Source: CAWEBF01 sp963807235
GTDB taxonomy: Bacteria > Acidobacteriota > Vicinamibacteria > Vicinamibacterales > UBA2999
Length of the DNA: 64,000 nucleotides
Assembly: GCA_963807235.1 (NCBI GenBank)
Contig: CAWEBF010000015.1
Coordinates: 1-64,000, forward strand
Reading direction: 5' to 3'
In this document: positions 28,011-36,000 of the stretch, piece after piece
Layout of the letters: every line of letters starts with the position of its first letter
Numbering within the stretch: the stretch's first letter is position 1
Position numbers and translations under genes: made by a program
The notes under the pieces: generated by a model
Told to the model about the DNA's origin: nothing
Seen by the model: only the letters and a program-made list of their open reading frames with translations
Databases searched by the model: none

Positions 28011-29504
28011 TCATGCTACCGCAGGTGCGGTGAGCAGGCGGGTCAGTTCCGCGACGCCTTTCACCCGCTCGAAACCGTGAATCATCTTCAAGATCTCTTC
28101 GATCCGCGCGGCCGGTAGCTTCGAATCGGGCATCAACGCGCGGTATTTCGCATCGACATCGCTCCACTCGATGCCGCGCGGGCCGGAACCGCGGGGCGCG
28201 TCCACCGTGCTCGTGAACCGGGCGCCTGACGTCGTTTCGATCGTGACCGAACCGCCCCAGCTCCAGGTGTATGTGACCGCGGGCGGCACGGGATCGACTG
28301 CCACCCGGTCCATGAGTCGCGTGACGACCGGGTTGAAGATCTTGGCCTCGGTGGCGTGGACCCACGTGAAGTTCTTGTCCGCGACCGCCGACGCGACGAA
28401 GTACGGCAGGCTGTGGATGGCCTCCACCAGATCCTTGGGCCGCCGGTTCCCTTCCACCGCCGTCCGGCTCTGGCCGGCTACGAGAATCCTGGCCACCTGG
28501 TCGGGCGGCACGTTCGCCTGGCGCGCCGCGTTCATCGCCGCTTCGACCGTGCCGGAGAACGGGTGGGCGCCGGGCCAGAGCTTGATGGCGAGGAACTGGA
28601 CGATGTCCCACTCCTTGCCCAGGTCGGCCGTCAGTCGCTCGACGGCGTTCGCACCGCCACCGAACACCTCGACGAACCCGCCCGCTCCGTCGAGCATGTC
28701 CTCGTTCACGGTGTAGCCGCGGCCGGCCGCCAGCGCGGCGTCCACGGCACAGGCCGCCGCGTTGGCGCCCATGTACTCCCGCGCCCAGCTGTTTGTGCCC
28801 GTCGCCAGCCCACCCATCGTGATCGCCGCGATGCCGAGCGCATGGGCCATCTGCTCGTCGGTGAGCCTGAGGAGCTTCGCCGCCGCAACCGCTCCGCCGA
28901 ACGCCACGAGTTGAGATGCATGCAGGCCAGCGCGCCCGCCGCGGCGCGCTTCTCCGATCCGGCCGGTCGCCTCGTAGCCGATGATCATCGCTCCCAGCAG
29001 ATCCTGGCCCGTGGCCCCAACGCGCTCGGCAACGGCCAGACCGGCGGCAGCGAGCGTCGTGCCTTCGTGAGCGGTGTTGCGGATGTCGCTGTCGTCCGAC
29101 GCGGCCGCATCACTCAGCCCGGCATTCACACGGGCGGCTTCGCGCGCCGGCAGCCTGGTGCCCTCGAACCAGATGGGGGCCTCGGGCTTGCCGCCCTGCT
29201 CCTTCGCCAGGTCGCGGAGGATCCGGGCCGAGTCGATGAGCGATCCGGGCGCGGCGCTGGCGAACGTACTGGCCAGGATCATCTTCGCGTGCTCGATCGC
29301 CTTCGGCGGCAGATCGGCATACCTGGTGTTGTTGAGAAATCGAGTGAGGGCGAGCGCGCTGTTCGGCGGTGTGCCCCTCGCTCCGCCGGCACCCCGCTGC
29401 CTCGCAACCGCCGCAGACGGGGCTGCCGCACTCATGCCGAAACCGGCTGCGACTGTCAGGGCACCCTGCAGCAGCGCCCGGCGTCCGAGCCCGGTCGGTT
29501 TCAT
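28011..29504 (-). CDS. MmgE/PrpD family protein with twin-arginine signal
   Basis: 497 residues. The ATG at 29504 begins MKPTGLGRRALLQGALTVAAG, a twin-arginine export signal, unusual for this mostly cytoplasmic family. The MmgE/PrpD fold (2-methylcitrate dehydratase, cis-aconitate decarboxylase and relatives) is clear: DLPPKAIEHAKMILAST, SDIRNTAHEGTTLAAAGLAV, GYEATGRIG, GLHASQLVAFGGAVAAAKLL and DGAGGFVEVFGG. The lid part has LAIKLWPGAHPFSGTVEAA and AVEGNRRPKDLVEAIHSLPYF. With no propionate genes around it, the substrate cannot be named. It lies upstream of, and overlaps or nearly touches, the exported gene at 27304. Confidence 0.85.
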   Translation of the reverse strand: MKPTGLGRRALLQGALTVAAGFGMSAAAPSAAVARQRGAGGARGTPPNSALALTRFLNNTRYADLPPKAIEHAKMILASTFASAAPGSLIDSARILRDLAKEQGGKPEAPIWFEGTRLPAREAARVNAGLSDAAASDDSDIRNTAHEGTTLAAAGLAVAERVGATGQDLLGAMIIGYEATGRIGEARRGGRAGLHASQLVAFGGAVAAAKLLRLTDEQMAHALGIAAITMGGLATGTNSWAREYMGANAAACAVDAALAAGRGYTVNEDMLDGAGGFVEVFGGGANAVERLTADLGKEWDIVQFLAIKLWPGAHPFSGTVEAAMNAARQANVPPDQVARILVAGQSRTAVEGNRRPKDLVEAIHSLPYFVASAVADKNFTWVHATEAKIFNPVVTRLMDRVAVDPVPPAVTYTWSWGGSVTIETTSGARFTSTVDAPRGSGPRGIEWSDVDAKYRALMPDSKLPAARIEEILKMIHGFERVKGVAELTRLLTAPAVA

Positions 29505-29580
29505 CGGTGGGCGCAAGTCTAGACCGCCTCAAAACTCGGCCGTTTTGACGAAGCGCGGTGACGGTGGGGGAGGAGAACCG

Positions 29581-29784
29581 TTACGGCGCGTAGGGCGCTG
29601 AGTCGCCTTCCGGCGGGGCCAGCTTCGCCTCCACGGCAACCCGTTCGGCGAGCTCGCGAGCCGCCTGCATCGTGCTCTGCAGCGACACATACAGCGTGCG
29701 AAGCTGTTCGAAGTCAACTGGCTCAGCTGGCTCTTCGTCGTCGGGACCGAACGGCTGAAGGTTTTCCCAGTATGTGTGCGGCAT
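29581..29784 (-). CDS. small hypothetical protein, 67 residues
   Basis: The ATG at 29784 opens MPHTYWENLQPFGPDDEEPAEPVDFEQL. The protein is acidic and soluble, with one predicted helix (TLYVSLQSTMQAARELAERVA). The acidic composition and lack of Arg/Ser bias differ from the shadow frames nearby, which supports a real gene. No family recognised. Confidence 0.5.
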   Translation of the reverse strand: MPHTYWENLQPFGPDDEEPAEPVDFEQLRTLYVSLQSTMQAARELAERVAVEAKLAPPEGDSAPYAP

Positions 29785-29880
29785 CGCAGCGTTGCCCCCC
29801 TGAGATGGGGCCCCACACCGTAACTTAGGAGGCCCTGCCCCACTCGATGCAAGGGCGCCGCCAACGAACCCGCTAGCCCA

Positions 29881-30663
29881 TCAGGGCAAGTTGTCCCGCT
29901 GCACCAGCTCGATCCTGACCCCGCCAGGTCCCTCGATGAACGCCAGGCGCATCGCGGTTCCGCTCGGCAGCACGAGCGGTCGCGGTTCAGTGGTCACCTT
30001 GACGTTCTTCGCCTTCATCACCGCCACCACGTTGTCCACGTTGGCCGGACGAAAGCCAATGTGGTCGATGGCATGCCCGGCGCTGGGCTCGCTGTTCCCC
30101 TTCGCCGCGAACAGCCAGACGCCGCCGTAGTTGATGCCATCGACGGCGCCGTTGAACTTCGTGACCTTGCCACCAAACGTTTCGGCAAACCACGCCAGCG
30201 ACGCCGCCGGATCTGTACTCACCAGGCCGATGTGATGGAGGCCAAGCTTCATGGGGTCCTGGACGACTTCGATCAGCGTTCCCCACGGGTCCTCGACCTG
30301 CGCCATCCGAACGCCCTGCATGGCCATCGGCGGCATCACGATCTTCACACCTGCTGACTGCAGCGTCTTGACGGCCGCATCGAGGTCCGGTACCGAGAAC
30401 CCGATCAGGCCGAGCACGCTGCCCTGGCTCGGCTTCGGCGCGCTCTTCTGAAAGATCAGCCGTGTGGTCCCGAGCATCGCGCGGTCGAGCCCTTCCGGCG
30501 TGGGCGCCGCGCCGAAATGCGTGCGATACCACTCGACGGCTTTGACTTGATCCGGCGCGGCCAGATGAATGTGGTCGACCAGGTCCGCGAAGGCGGTCTG
30601 CCCCATCGACACGGCTGGAGCCGATGCGATCACGATGCAGGACAACACAAAGCGCTGAAACAT
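29881..30663 (-). CDS. exported double-VOC (glyoxalase/dioxygenase-fold) protein
   Basis: 260 residues from the ATG at 30663, which follows GAGGATCTC; the frame upstream is open but reads poorly. The signal peptide is MFQRFVLSCIVIASAPAVSMGQ. Two vicinal-oxygen-chelate modules follow. The first starts DLVDHIHLAAPDQVKAVEWYRTHFG and ends EDPWGTLIEVVQDP. The second starts LGLHHIGLVSTDPAASLAWFAETFGG and ends EGPGGVRIELVQRD. The His of each first strand and the Glu of each last strand are the usual metal ligands. Two modules in one chain can make a complete active site. Substrate unknown; secretion is atypical for glyoxalases but known in this phylum. Confidence 0.85.
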   Translation of the reverse strand: MFQRFVLSCIVIASAPAVSMGQTAFADLVDHIHLAAPDQVKAVEWYRTHFGAAPTPEGLDRAMLGTTRLIFQKSAPKPSQGSVLGLIGFSVPDLDAAVKTLQSAGVKIVMPPMAMQGVRMAQVEDPWGTLIEVVQDPMKLGLHHIGLVSTDPAASLAWFAETFGGKVTKFNGAVDGINYGGVWLFAAKGNSEPSAGHAIDHIGFRPANVDNVVAVMKAKNVKVTTEPRPLVLPSGTAMRLAFIEGPGGVRIELVQRDNLP

Positions 30664-30679
30664 GAGATCCTCGCTGTCT

Positions 30680-30958
30680 ATGCGAGTCGCGTCCCTGGTG
30701 ACCGCCATCCTAGCATTCGATTCCGGCACTGGCCAGGCTCAGGTCAATCGCGCCTCGTGGCTGGATCAACCGCTGGGGCCTCGCGGGTGAGGGCAGGTCT
30801 ATCTACAGAGCCGGAATCGGTTGGCCGCTGAGTACGCGCGCTACGCCGCCGCGGATCCGCTGTGTTGTCCGTCGAGGACCACCCGCGTCGAGTTCAACCT
30901 CGCGAACGGCGTGCAGGTGCTGCGGCCCGTTTCCACGTACACCGCCACCAGGCGGTGA
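30680..30958 (+). pseudogene. remnant or frameshifted small exported protein
   Basis: Starting at 30680, MRVASLVTAILAF is signal-like and is followed by QAQVNRASWLDQPLGP and a stop. In the next frame the text continues as RLAAEYARYAAADPLCCPSRTTRVEFNLANGVQVLRP with a stop at 30956-30958. Together they make one small exported protein of about 92 residues with the DPLCCPSRTTRVEF pattern seen in LppP/LprE-like secreted proteins. At least one frame change near 30778 is required. It lies between two leftward genes and points right. Confidence 0.45.
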
Positions 30959-30977
30959 CCACGACGCCGAGCCGCTC

Positions 30978-31451
30978 TTATTCGACGAGCGGAATGCCCG
31001 CGGCCAGCTCGTAGCGGATGACCGCCCGGATCTTGTTCTCGATCTGGATGTAGCGTGCGGCTTTCGTCGCCGGAAGCGTGGCGAGTATCTTTGGTGCGTA
31101 CGAGCTTTTCAACTTCGCCTCGGCCTCGTCGACAGCCAACGCTTCATCGAGCAGCTTTCTCGCAACGTCATCGGCGACCGGTCCCTTGTTGTAGGCAGTG
31201 GCATACGCCCCGACCATTGCGCCCATACGCTGATTGAGCTGTTGCAGGTCTTTCTGGTACGCCTCGTACACGGGCCAAAAAGCGGTGCCTTCGGCGTCGG
31301 TGAGCGCCAGGTTCTGCGCGATGACCAGCTTCTTGTCCGCCTTGATCTTCTGGCGAAGGATCTCCATGTTGGTCGTGCCCGTGGTCTGTGCCATCGCGGG
31401 GAGCGCGAGACCCGCCACCATCACACACACCGTCGCGAGTCGTTTCATCAT
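30978..31451 (-). CDS. small periplasmic helical protein, unknown function
   Basis: 157 residues from the ATG at 31451; a GTG and a second ATG are adjacent, and GGAGG lies upstream. The signal peptide is MMKRLATVCVMVAGLALPAMAQ. The mature part is almost all helical and charged: MEILRQKIKADKKLVIAQNLALTDAEGTAFWPVYEAYQKDLQQL, then a second long helix ending RYIQIENKIRAVIRYELAAGIPLVE. The LTDAEGTAFWPVY motif recurs in a family of acidobacterial and deltaproteobacterial periplasmic proteins that look like Spy/CpxP relatives; that link is tentative. It is followed at 31486 by another exported gene on the same strand. Confidence 0.7.
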   Translation of the reverse strand: MMKRLATVCVMVAGLALPAMAQTTGTTNMEILRQKIKADKKLVIAQNLALTDAEGTAFWPVYEAYQKDLQQLNQRMGAMVGAYATAYNKGPVADDVARKLLDEALAVDEAEAKLKSSYAPKILATLPATKAARYIQIENKIRAVIRYELAAGIPLVE

Positions 31452-31485
31452 CACTCTGCCTCCGTGATCGGTCTTCGTGGTCGGC

Positions 31486-32079
31486 TCACTTCTCGATGCG
31501 CACTTCGGTCAGGCGCACGGGCTCGATGCCGTAGTTCTCGAGCTCCAGCGTCTGCTTGTCCCTGGTGAGTGCAATCTTGGTCGCCACCGACATCTTCCCG
31601 ACGCCCGCGCCGCCATCGGCGGGAAAGCGAATCTCGATCATGGTGAAGGGATAGTCGGTCGTCCGGGGGTTCTTGATCGACTCCTGCACGGAGATCGGAC
31701 GATCGGTCACCAGCACCACGCGGCGGCCACCCTCGGGGAGGGGGGTCTCGTAGGCGTAGCGCAGATCCCAGGCGAGCGTATTCGGAAAGCGGACGGTCCC
31801 AGTGGATTTATTGTCTTTGACGGCATCCAGCAGCTTGTCCGCGCCCTTTTGCAGGAACACGTTCAGGAGACGCTCACGTTCGGCGGCGGTGGACCAGCGT
31901 TCGACGGCGATCAGCACCCGGCCTGCCATACCCGGGCCGCTGCCCATGTTGACGGCCGTGGCGTTGTACTTCTCCGGAGCCCCCTTGGTCTGGGCTGCGA
32001 CGGACACTGACAGGCTGCTGGCAACCAGAACCCCGACCAGCATGGCCAAGATGAATCGACGAGCTGACGCCTCACACAT
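31486..32079 (-). CDS. exported protein, paralogue of the gene at 50546
   Basis: 197 residues from the ATG at 32079, preceded by GAGGAG. The signal peptide is CEASARRFILAMLVGVLVASSLSVSVAAQ without a lipobox. The mature part has YNATAVNMGSGPGMAGRVLIAVERWS, AWDLRYAYETPLPEGGRRVVLVTDRPIS and a C-terminal strand LELENYGIEPVRLTEVRIEK. The GGRRVVLVTDRP core and the closing strand match the protein at 50546-51127, so the two are paralogues. No named family is recognised. A 31-base element shared with the region at 57540 lies about 110 bases upstream. Confidence 0.7.
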   Translation of the reverse strand: MCEASARRFILAMLVGVLVASSLSVSVAAQTKGAPEKYNATAVNMGSGPGMAGRVLIAVERWSTAAERERLLNVFLQKGADKLLDAVKDNKSTGTVRFPNTLAWDLRYAYETPLPEGGRRVVLVTDRPISVQESIKNPRTTDYPFTMIEIRFPADGGAGVGKMSVATKIALTRDKQTLELENYGIEPVRLTEVRIEK

Positions 32080-32187
32080 GTTTGACTCCTCAAGGCAGCA
32101 AGACATCGGCCACCTCCCGGGAGGCCAGGCCGACACCATTTCCTGACAAATTCAACGGGCACTCAGGGGCAGAGTGGCTCGGCTGGC

Positions 32188-32218
32188 AAGCCGCCGAGAG
32201 AGGACGACAACATACGGT
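32188..32218. repeat. 31-base conserved element, copy 1
   Basis: The sequence starts AAGCCGCCGAGAG and ends GACAACATACGGT, with five bases between. It recurs at 57540-57571 with the same two ends and a middle one base longer. Read on the minus strand, each copy lies about 110-135 bases before the start of a leftward exported gene (32079 and 57405), which suggests a shared regulatory site. Confidence 0.45.
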
Positions 32219-32541
32219 CAGATCAACGACTTGACCTCCCAGTCCTTCGCATCGATCAAGGCCTGGTAGTCTGCGGGGGAGATCGAGCGCTTGGAGTAGC
32301 GGCAGGCGACAACGAAGATGTTCATGTCGTCGCGCCAGTCGCTTCTCGACACTTCACACTCGAACGAACCGCCAGAGCCGATCTCCATCGTCAGCACCTC
32401 GCCGATTTTGGGAATCGATTCGAGCTCGACTCGCTTGGTGAACCGGACCTCGCTGTTGGTAATCGTTTCCGGGTCTTCTTTTCCTTCACGACGGACTCGG
32501 AGGGACGGAATCTTGAGGCTGATCTCGACTATTTGTGCCAT
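32218..32541 (-). CDS. conserved cytoplasmic hypothetical protein, 107 residues
   Basis: Begins MAQIVEISLKIPSLRVRREGKEDPETI without a signal peptide. It is mostly beta-stranded: VELESIPKIGEVLTMEIGSGGSFECEVSRSDWRDDMNIFVVACRY, then a closing helix ISPADYQALIDAKDWEVKSL. The pattern suits a small OB- or PilZ-like barrel, but no family is assigned. It is divergent from the bestrophin-like gene and has its own start region between 32542 and 32677. Confidence 0.65.
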   Translation of the reverse strand: MAQIVEISLKIPSLRVRREGKEDPETITNSEVRFTKRVELESIPKIGEVLTMEIGSGGSFECEVSRSDWRDDMNIFVVACRYSKRSISPADYQALIDAKDWEVKSLI

Positions 32542-32677
32542 CGGATGACTACCAGGGTAAACGGCCCGCTATAATTCCTCACAGGGATCGCCTCAATTCT
32601 GGAGCCGAATCGAGCGTTTGGCGGGCGTCTTGCCCGGCCCGCCGCCGGCCGGGGTTTTGCCTCCCACGTCACACGGA

Positions 32678-33469
32678 ATGGCGCGTTTCTCCCAACTGCT
32701 CGATCCGATTCCGGTCCTCGGCGTCTTCCTCGGCTTCGTGGTCGCCGCGCTGGCGAGTTACGAGCTGGGATACCGCCTGGGCCGCTGGTGGCATCCACGG
32801 TCCCTGGAGAAGAAAGAAGGCCCCACTGAGATGATGGTGGGGTCGATCCTGGCGCTGCTCGCCTTCCTGCTCGCCGTCACCATGAGCATGGCGTCGGACC
32901 GCTTCGACAACAGGCGCGAGCTGGTCCTGGACGAGGCAAACTCGATCGGCACCACGTTTCTGCGGGCCGGATACCTGGCGGCGCCGTACGGGCCCGACAT
33001 CCAGAACCTGCTTCGCGAGTATGTGCCGCTACGGGTCGCGAGTTCCGACTCGGCTCGGCTCGCGGCAGCCGTCCACAGGTCGAAGGAGATTCATGCCTTG
33101 CTGTGGACACAGGCCACGGCACTGGTTCGCGAGACGCCGGACACGGAAGCCCTGGCCCTGTTCATCGATTCGCTCAACGAGCTGATCGACCTGCACACGA
33201 CGCGGATGTCGGCGGGACTCTACGCGCGCGTGCCAGAGACCGTCATCCTCGTCCTCCTGATCGGAGCCGTGCTGACGATGGGCATCGTTGGGTACAGCGC
33301 CGGCTTGACCAGTCGCGGCAGCGTGGTGACCACCGTCCTGCTCGTCATCACCCTCGGCGCCGTCCTCACGCTCGTGATCGACCTCGACCGGCCGCGCGAT
33401 GGATTCGTGCAAGTCAACCAGCAGCCGCTCATCGACCTCAGCGAGGAACTGGGAGATCCCACGCGCTGA
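32678..33469 (+). CDS. bestrophin-like (DUF4239) membrane protein
   Basis: 263 residues from the ATG at 32678; the frame is open from 32618 but those 20 residues are Pro/Gly noise. Four membrane helices in two pairs: FLGFVVAALASYELGY and VGSILALLAFLLAVTMSMA near the start, then VILVLLIGAVLTMGIVGYSAG and VVTTVLLVITLGAVLTLVIDLDRPRDGF at the end. Between them is the helical segment DRFDNRRELVLDEANSIGTTFLRAGYL. The ending IDLDRPRDGFVQVNQQPL is the signature of DUF4239 bestrophin-like proteins, presumed ion channels. It converges on the YNP-repeat gene at 33508. Confidence 0.85.
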   Translation: MARFSQLLDPIPVLGVFLGFVVAALASYELGYRLGRWWHPRSLEKKEGPTEMMVGSILALLAFLLAVTMSMASDRFDNRRELVLDEANSIGTTFLRAGYLAAPYGPDIQNLLREYVPLRVASSDSARLAAAVHRSKEIHALLWTQATALVRETPDTEALALFIDSLNELIDLHTTRMSAGLYARVPETVILVLLIGAVLTMGIVGYSAGLTSRGSVVTTVLLVITLGAVLTLVIDLDRPRDGFVQVNQQPLIDLSEELGDPTR

Positions 33470-33472
33470 AGG

Positions 33473-33488
33473 CGGCGCTCTCGCGCCG
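33473..33488. terminator. small hairpin between convergent genes
   Basis: CGGCGC, loop TCTC, GCGCCG forms a six-pair stem four bases after the bestrophin-like stop and 20 bases before the end of the leftward gene. There is no T-run, so it is only a weak candidate terminator. Confidence 0.25.
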
Positions 33489-33507
33489 GCTCAACTCGCA
33501 CAGCCAA

Positions 33508-35826
33508 TCAGCGGCGCCGCCCGCCGCCTCGTGCTCCGCCGCCCGCGCGGTAGCTGCCCGTCCGAGAGGGCGTGCCGCCCCCGCTGCGCATCTGGCTCGA
33601 GTCGCGCGTGCGCTGCGCACCCTCGGCCCGCGCTGAGGAATCGCGCGTCACCTGCCCCGCCGTGTTCGAGTCCCACCCTCCCGCGGCCGCGCGGTCGCCC
33701 GCCGCGGCGCCGCCTTGCGCCGACCGATCCTGAACCCGTGCGCCGTCCCCGGTCGGCCGCTCGACAGTGCTCCAGCCGCCGTCGCCGTACTTCTGGAAGC
33801 TGTCGCCCTCCTTCCGGTAGACGTTGCCGTCGCGGCCGGCATAGACGTCGCCATCGCTCGTCCTGGTGACGCGAGTCGTGTTGCCGGTGATGTTGCTTGT
33901 GTATCGCGACGTGGTGGCCCAGTCGTCGCCGCGCGCCACGCCCGTCCGGCCCCAGCTCCCATACACGCTCGAGCCCTGCCGGGTCGCGCCCACTGCGCCG
34001 GTGCGCGGGTTGTAGGCGCTCGCGGCACCACGCGCGCCGTAGGGTCCCCAGGCGGCGGCACCGCGCGAGTAGGTGCCGGTCCTGGGGTTGTAGCGCTGGG
34101 CGACGCCGGCCCCGCCGTAGGGACCGTACGCCACCGCACCGCGAGTGTAGGCCCCAGTCCAGGGGTTGTACGACGCGCCAAACCCGTAGGTCGGATAGTA
34201 CGGGCGATAGTAGGGGTAGTAGCCACCGTACCCAACGTAGGGCGGGTAGTAGTAGCCCGTCCCCCAGACGGCGCAGCCCCAGGCAATCATCACGCCGGTG
34301 TAGGCCGCTGCCGTCGCGAACACCACCGCGTCGTCGTCGTCGTCCTCCACCGTGACATAGGTGACGGCGTGTGATGGCGAACTCACCGGAATCTCGTAGA
34401 CCTGCTTCGGCACCTCGCCGGTCACCGACCACGGACCCGTGGCCGTCTTGGACATGAACCACACACCTTGGAAGCACATGTAGTAGAGGTCGCCGATCTT
34501 CAGGATGTCCTTGTCGGTGTTGACCGCCCGCTGCACGGAGGTCGTCTCGATCGGCTGGAACTCCGGGGCGCCGCCCTGATACACGACCTCGGGGGCCTCC
34601 AGGGTCTTGGTGACGCGTGCCGTTTGCGGAACCTGCGCCAGCAGGATGGCCTCGGCCGCCTGTGTCGTGCCCGGCACCGACGCCAGGACGCGGGACCGCT
34701 GGTGCTCGAGCGGGATCTGCTTGAACTCCGCCGGCAACGTCGGCGTCGCGAACGTCCAGGGGCCGGTGAAATCCGGCGCCGAAAACCATCGGCCGGCCAC
34801 GAGGAAATAGACGGGGCCGGTCTGGCCGAGCCGGAAGATGTCGTTCTCGGTGTTGTTCACCCACAGGAGCTGCTTCGTCCCCTGGACCAGCAGGTAGCTT
34901 GGCTTCCCTCCCGTCAACAGGATCAACTCCGCCGGTTCCAGGCTGACGAACACCTTGGGCAGCTGGCTGGCGCTGACCTTGCCACCGGAGAGGTTCACCT
35001 TCACTTCCTTCCAGTTCTCGTCGTCGGGCAGCTTCTTGAAGCTGTCGGGCAAGGTGCCTGCGGCGCCCCACGGTCCTTTCACGTCGCTCGCCTTCAGCCA
35101 GGTCCCCCCGTTACGCAGGTAAAAGGTCTTCGACGGTACGTGCTCGAACAGATCCCAGTTGGTGTTGACCGCCGTCCGCAGATCGTTCTCCGGAATCGGC
35201 GACCAGATCGGCTCGCCGTCGATGTTGACGAGCACCGCCGGCGTGGCGCTGTAGAAGATCGTGGGGGGATCGGCCTTCACCCCCTCGACGTTTTTCGGGA
35301 TGATCATGCTGGTGTCCACGTGGGCCAGCACCCGCTCCAGCGCGATCACGCGCTCGTTGAGGGGCACCGTGCTGGTGATCTCCTGCACGACAGTCTTCAC
35401 CTGCTCGCGCGGCAGCGTGGGGAAGTTGGATTCGATGATCCGGTAGTCCGAGAAGCTGACCAGCCGTTCGTCCAAGGCCACGCTGGTGTCGGATTCCACC
35501 CTGGTGGTGCCGAGCGCCGGCTTCCCACCCTTGGGCGTGTAGGAAACCGCCGCGTACATCACGGCCTTCTTCTGATCGGTCCAGCTCGCCACCTGCGGTT
35601 GATAGATGACCAGGGCGGCACCGCTCGGAGTCGTGTATGAGCGCGGCCAGCCGCCGTCATGTTCGCCGGCAGCCGCCGCGGGAGCTGCCGCACGAGTCGC
35701 AGCAGGAGCCTTGGCAGGCGCCGGAGCGGGCGCTTGCGCCACCAGGAGCGGCGTCAGCGGCGAGGCGAAAACGGCCGCAATCGCGATTGCAGCGGCGCGA
35801 ACCCTGACGTAATCAGAAACCAGCAT
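33508..35826 (-). CDS. large secreted protein with YNP-repeat C-terminus
   Basis: 772 residues from the ATG at 35826 (GGAGAACG upstream). A signal peptide (AAAIAIAAVFASPLTPLLVAQ) is followed by an Ala/Pro linker. Residues 60-500 hold repeated units that pair a conserved Trp/Tyr with GPW: LRNGGTWLKASDVKGPWG, VAGRWFSAPDFTGPW and FQGVWFMSKTATGPWS. After EDDDDDAVVFATAAAYTG and a Tyr/Gly-rich stretch come repeats of the form YNPxTGxxxRGAxAxGPYG (three clear copies: SYNPWTGAYTRG, RYNPRTGTYSRG, AYNPRTGAVG). The tail is Gly/Arg/Ser-rich. Similar acidobacterial proteins are sometimes labelled carbohydrate-binding family V/XII; I cannot confirm binding. A cell-surface or matrix role is plausible. Confidence 0.75.
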   Translation of the reverse strand: MLVSDYVRVRAAAIAIAAVFASPLTPLLVAQAPAPAPAKAPAATRAAAPAAAAGEHDGGWPRSYTTPSGAALVIYQPQVASWTDQKKAVMYAAVSYTPKGGKPALGTTRVESDTSVALDERLVSFSDYRIIESNFPTLPREQVKTVVQEITSTVPLNERVIALERVLAHVDTSMIIPKNVEGVKADPPTIFYSATPAVLVNIDGEPIWSPIPENDLRTAVNTNWDLFEHVPSKTFYLRNGGTWLKASDVKGPWGAAGTLPDSFKKLPDDENWKEVKVNLSGGKVSASQLPKVFVSLEPAELILLTGGKPSYLLVQGTKQLLWVNNTENDIFRLGQTGPVYFLVAGRWFSAPDFTGPWTFATPTLPAEFKQIPLEHQRSRVLASVPGTTQAAEAILLAQVPQTARVTKTLEAPEVVYQGGAPEFQPIETTSVQRAVNTDKDILKIGDLYYMCFQGVWFMSKTATGPWSVTGEVPKQVYEIPVSSPSHAVTYVTVEDDDDDAVVFATAAAYTGVMIAWGCAVWGTGYYYPPYVGYGGYYPYYRPYYPTYGFGASYNPWTGAYTRGAVAYGPYGGAGVAQRYNPRTGTYSRGAAAWGPYGARGAASAYNPRTGAVGATRQGSSVYGSWGRTGVARGDDWATTSRYTSNITGNTTRVTRTSDGDVYAGRDGNVYRKEGDSFQKYGDGGWSTVERPTGDGARVQDRSAQGGAAAGDRAAAGGWDSNTAGQVTRDSSARAEGAQRTRDSSQMRSGGGTPSRTGSYRAGGGARGGGRRR

Positions 35827-36000
35827 GTTCGTTCTCCAGCTCGATTAAGCCCCTCGAGACGAAGGTACCCCCCATCCCATTGGCAACACTCGCGCCAGCC
35901 GTCCAGTCACCACGTAGGCCGGAAAGTGGCCGGAAAGAGCCGCCTCGAGTGGCAATTGATCACTACGAGCGGGGACTCACAACCTGCCGTGACGACAGGT

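Noticed and set aside
34468..35640. Rightward 390-residue ORF
   Set aside because: Antisense shadow of the YNP-repeat protein; its composition is a codon mirror and it has no plausible start context.
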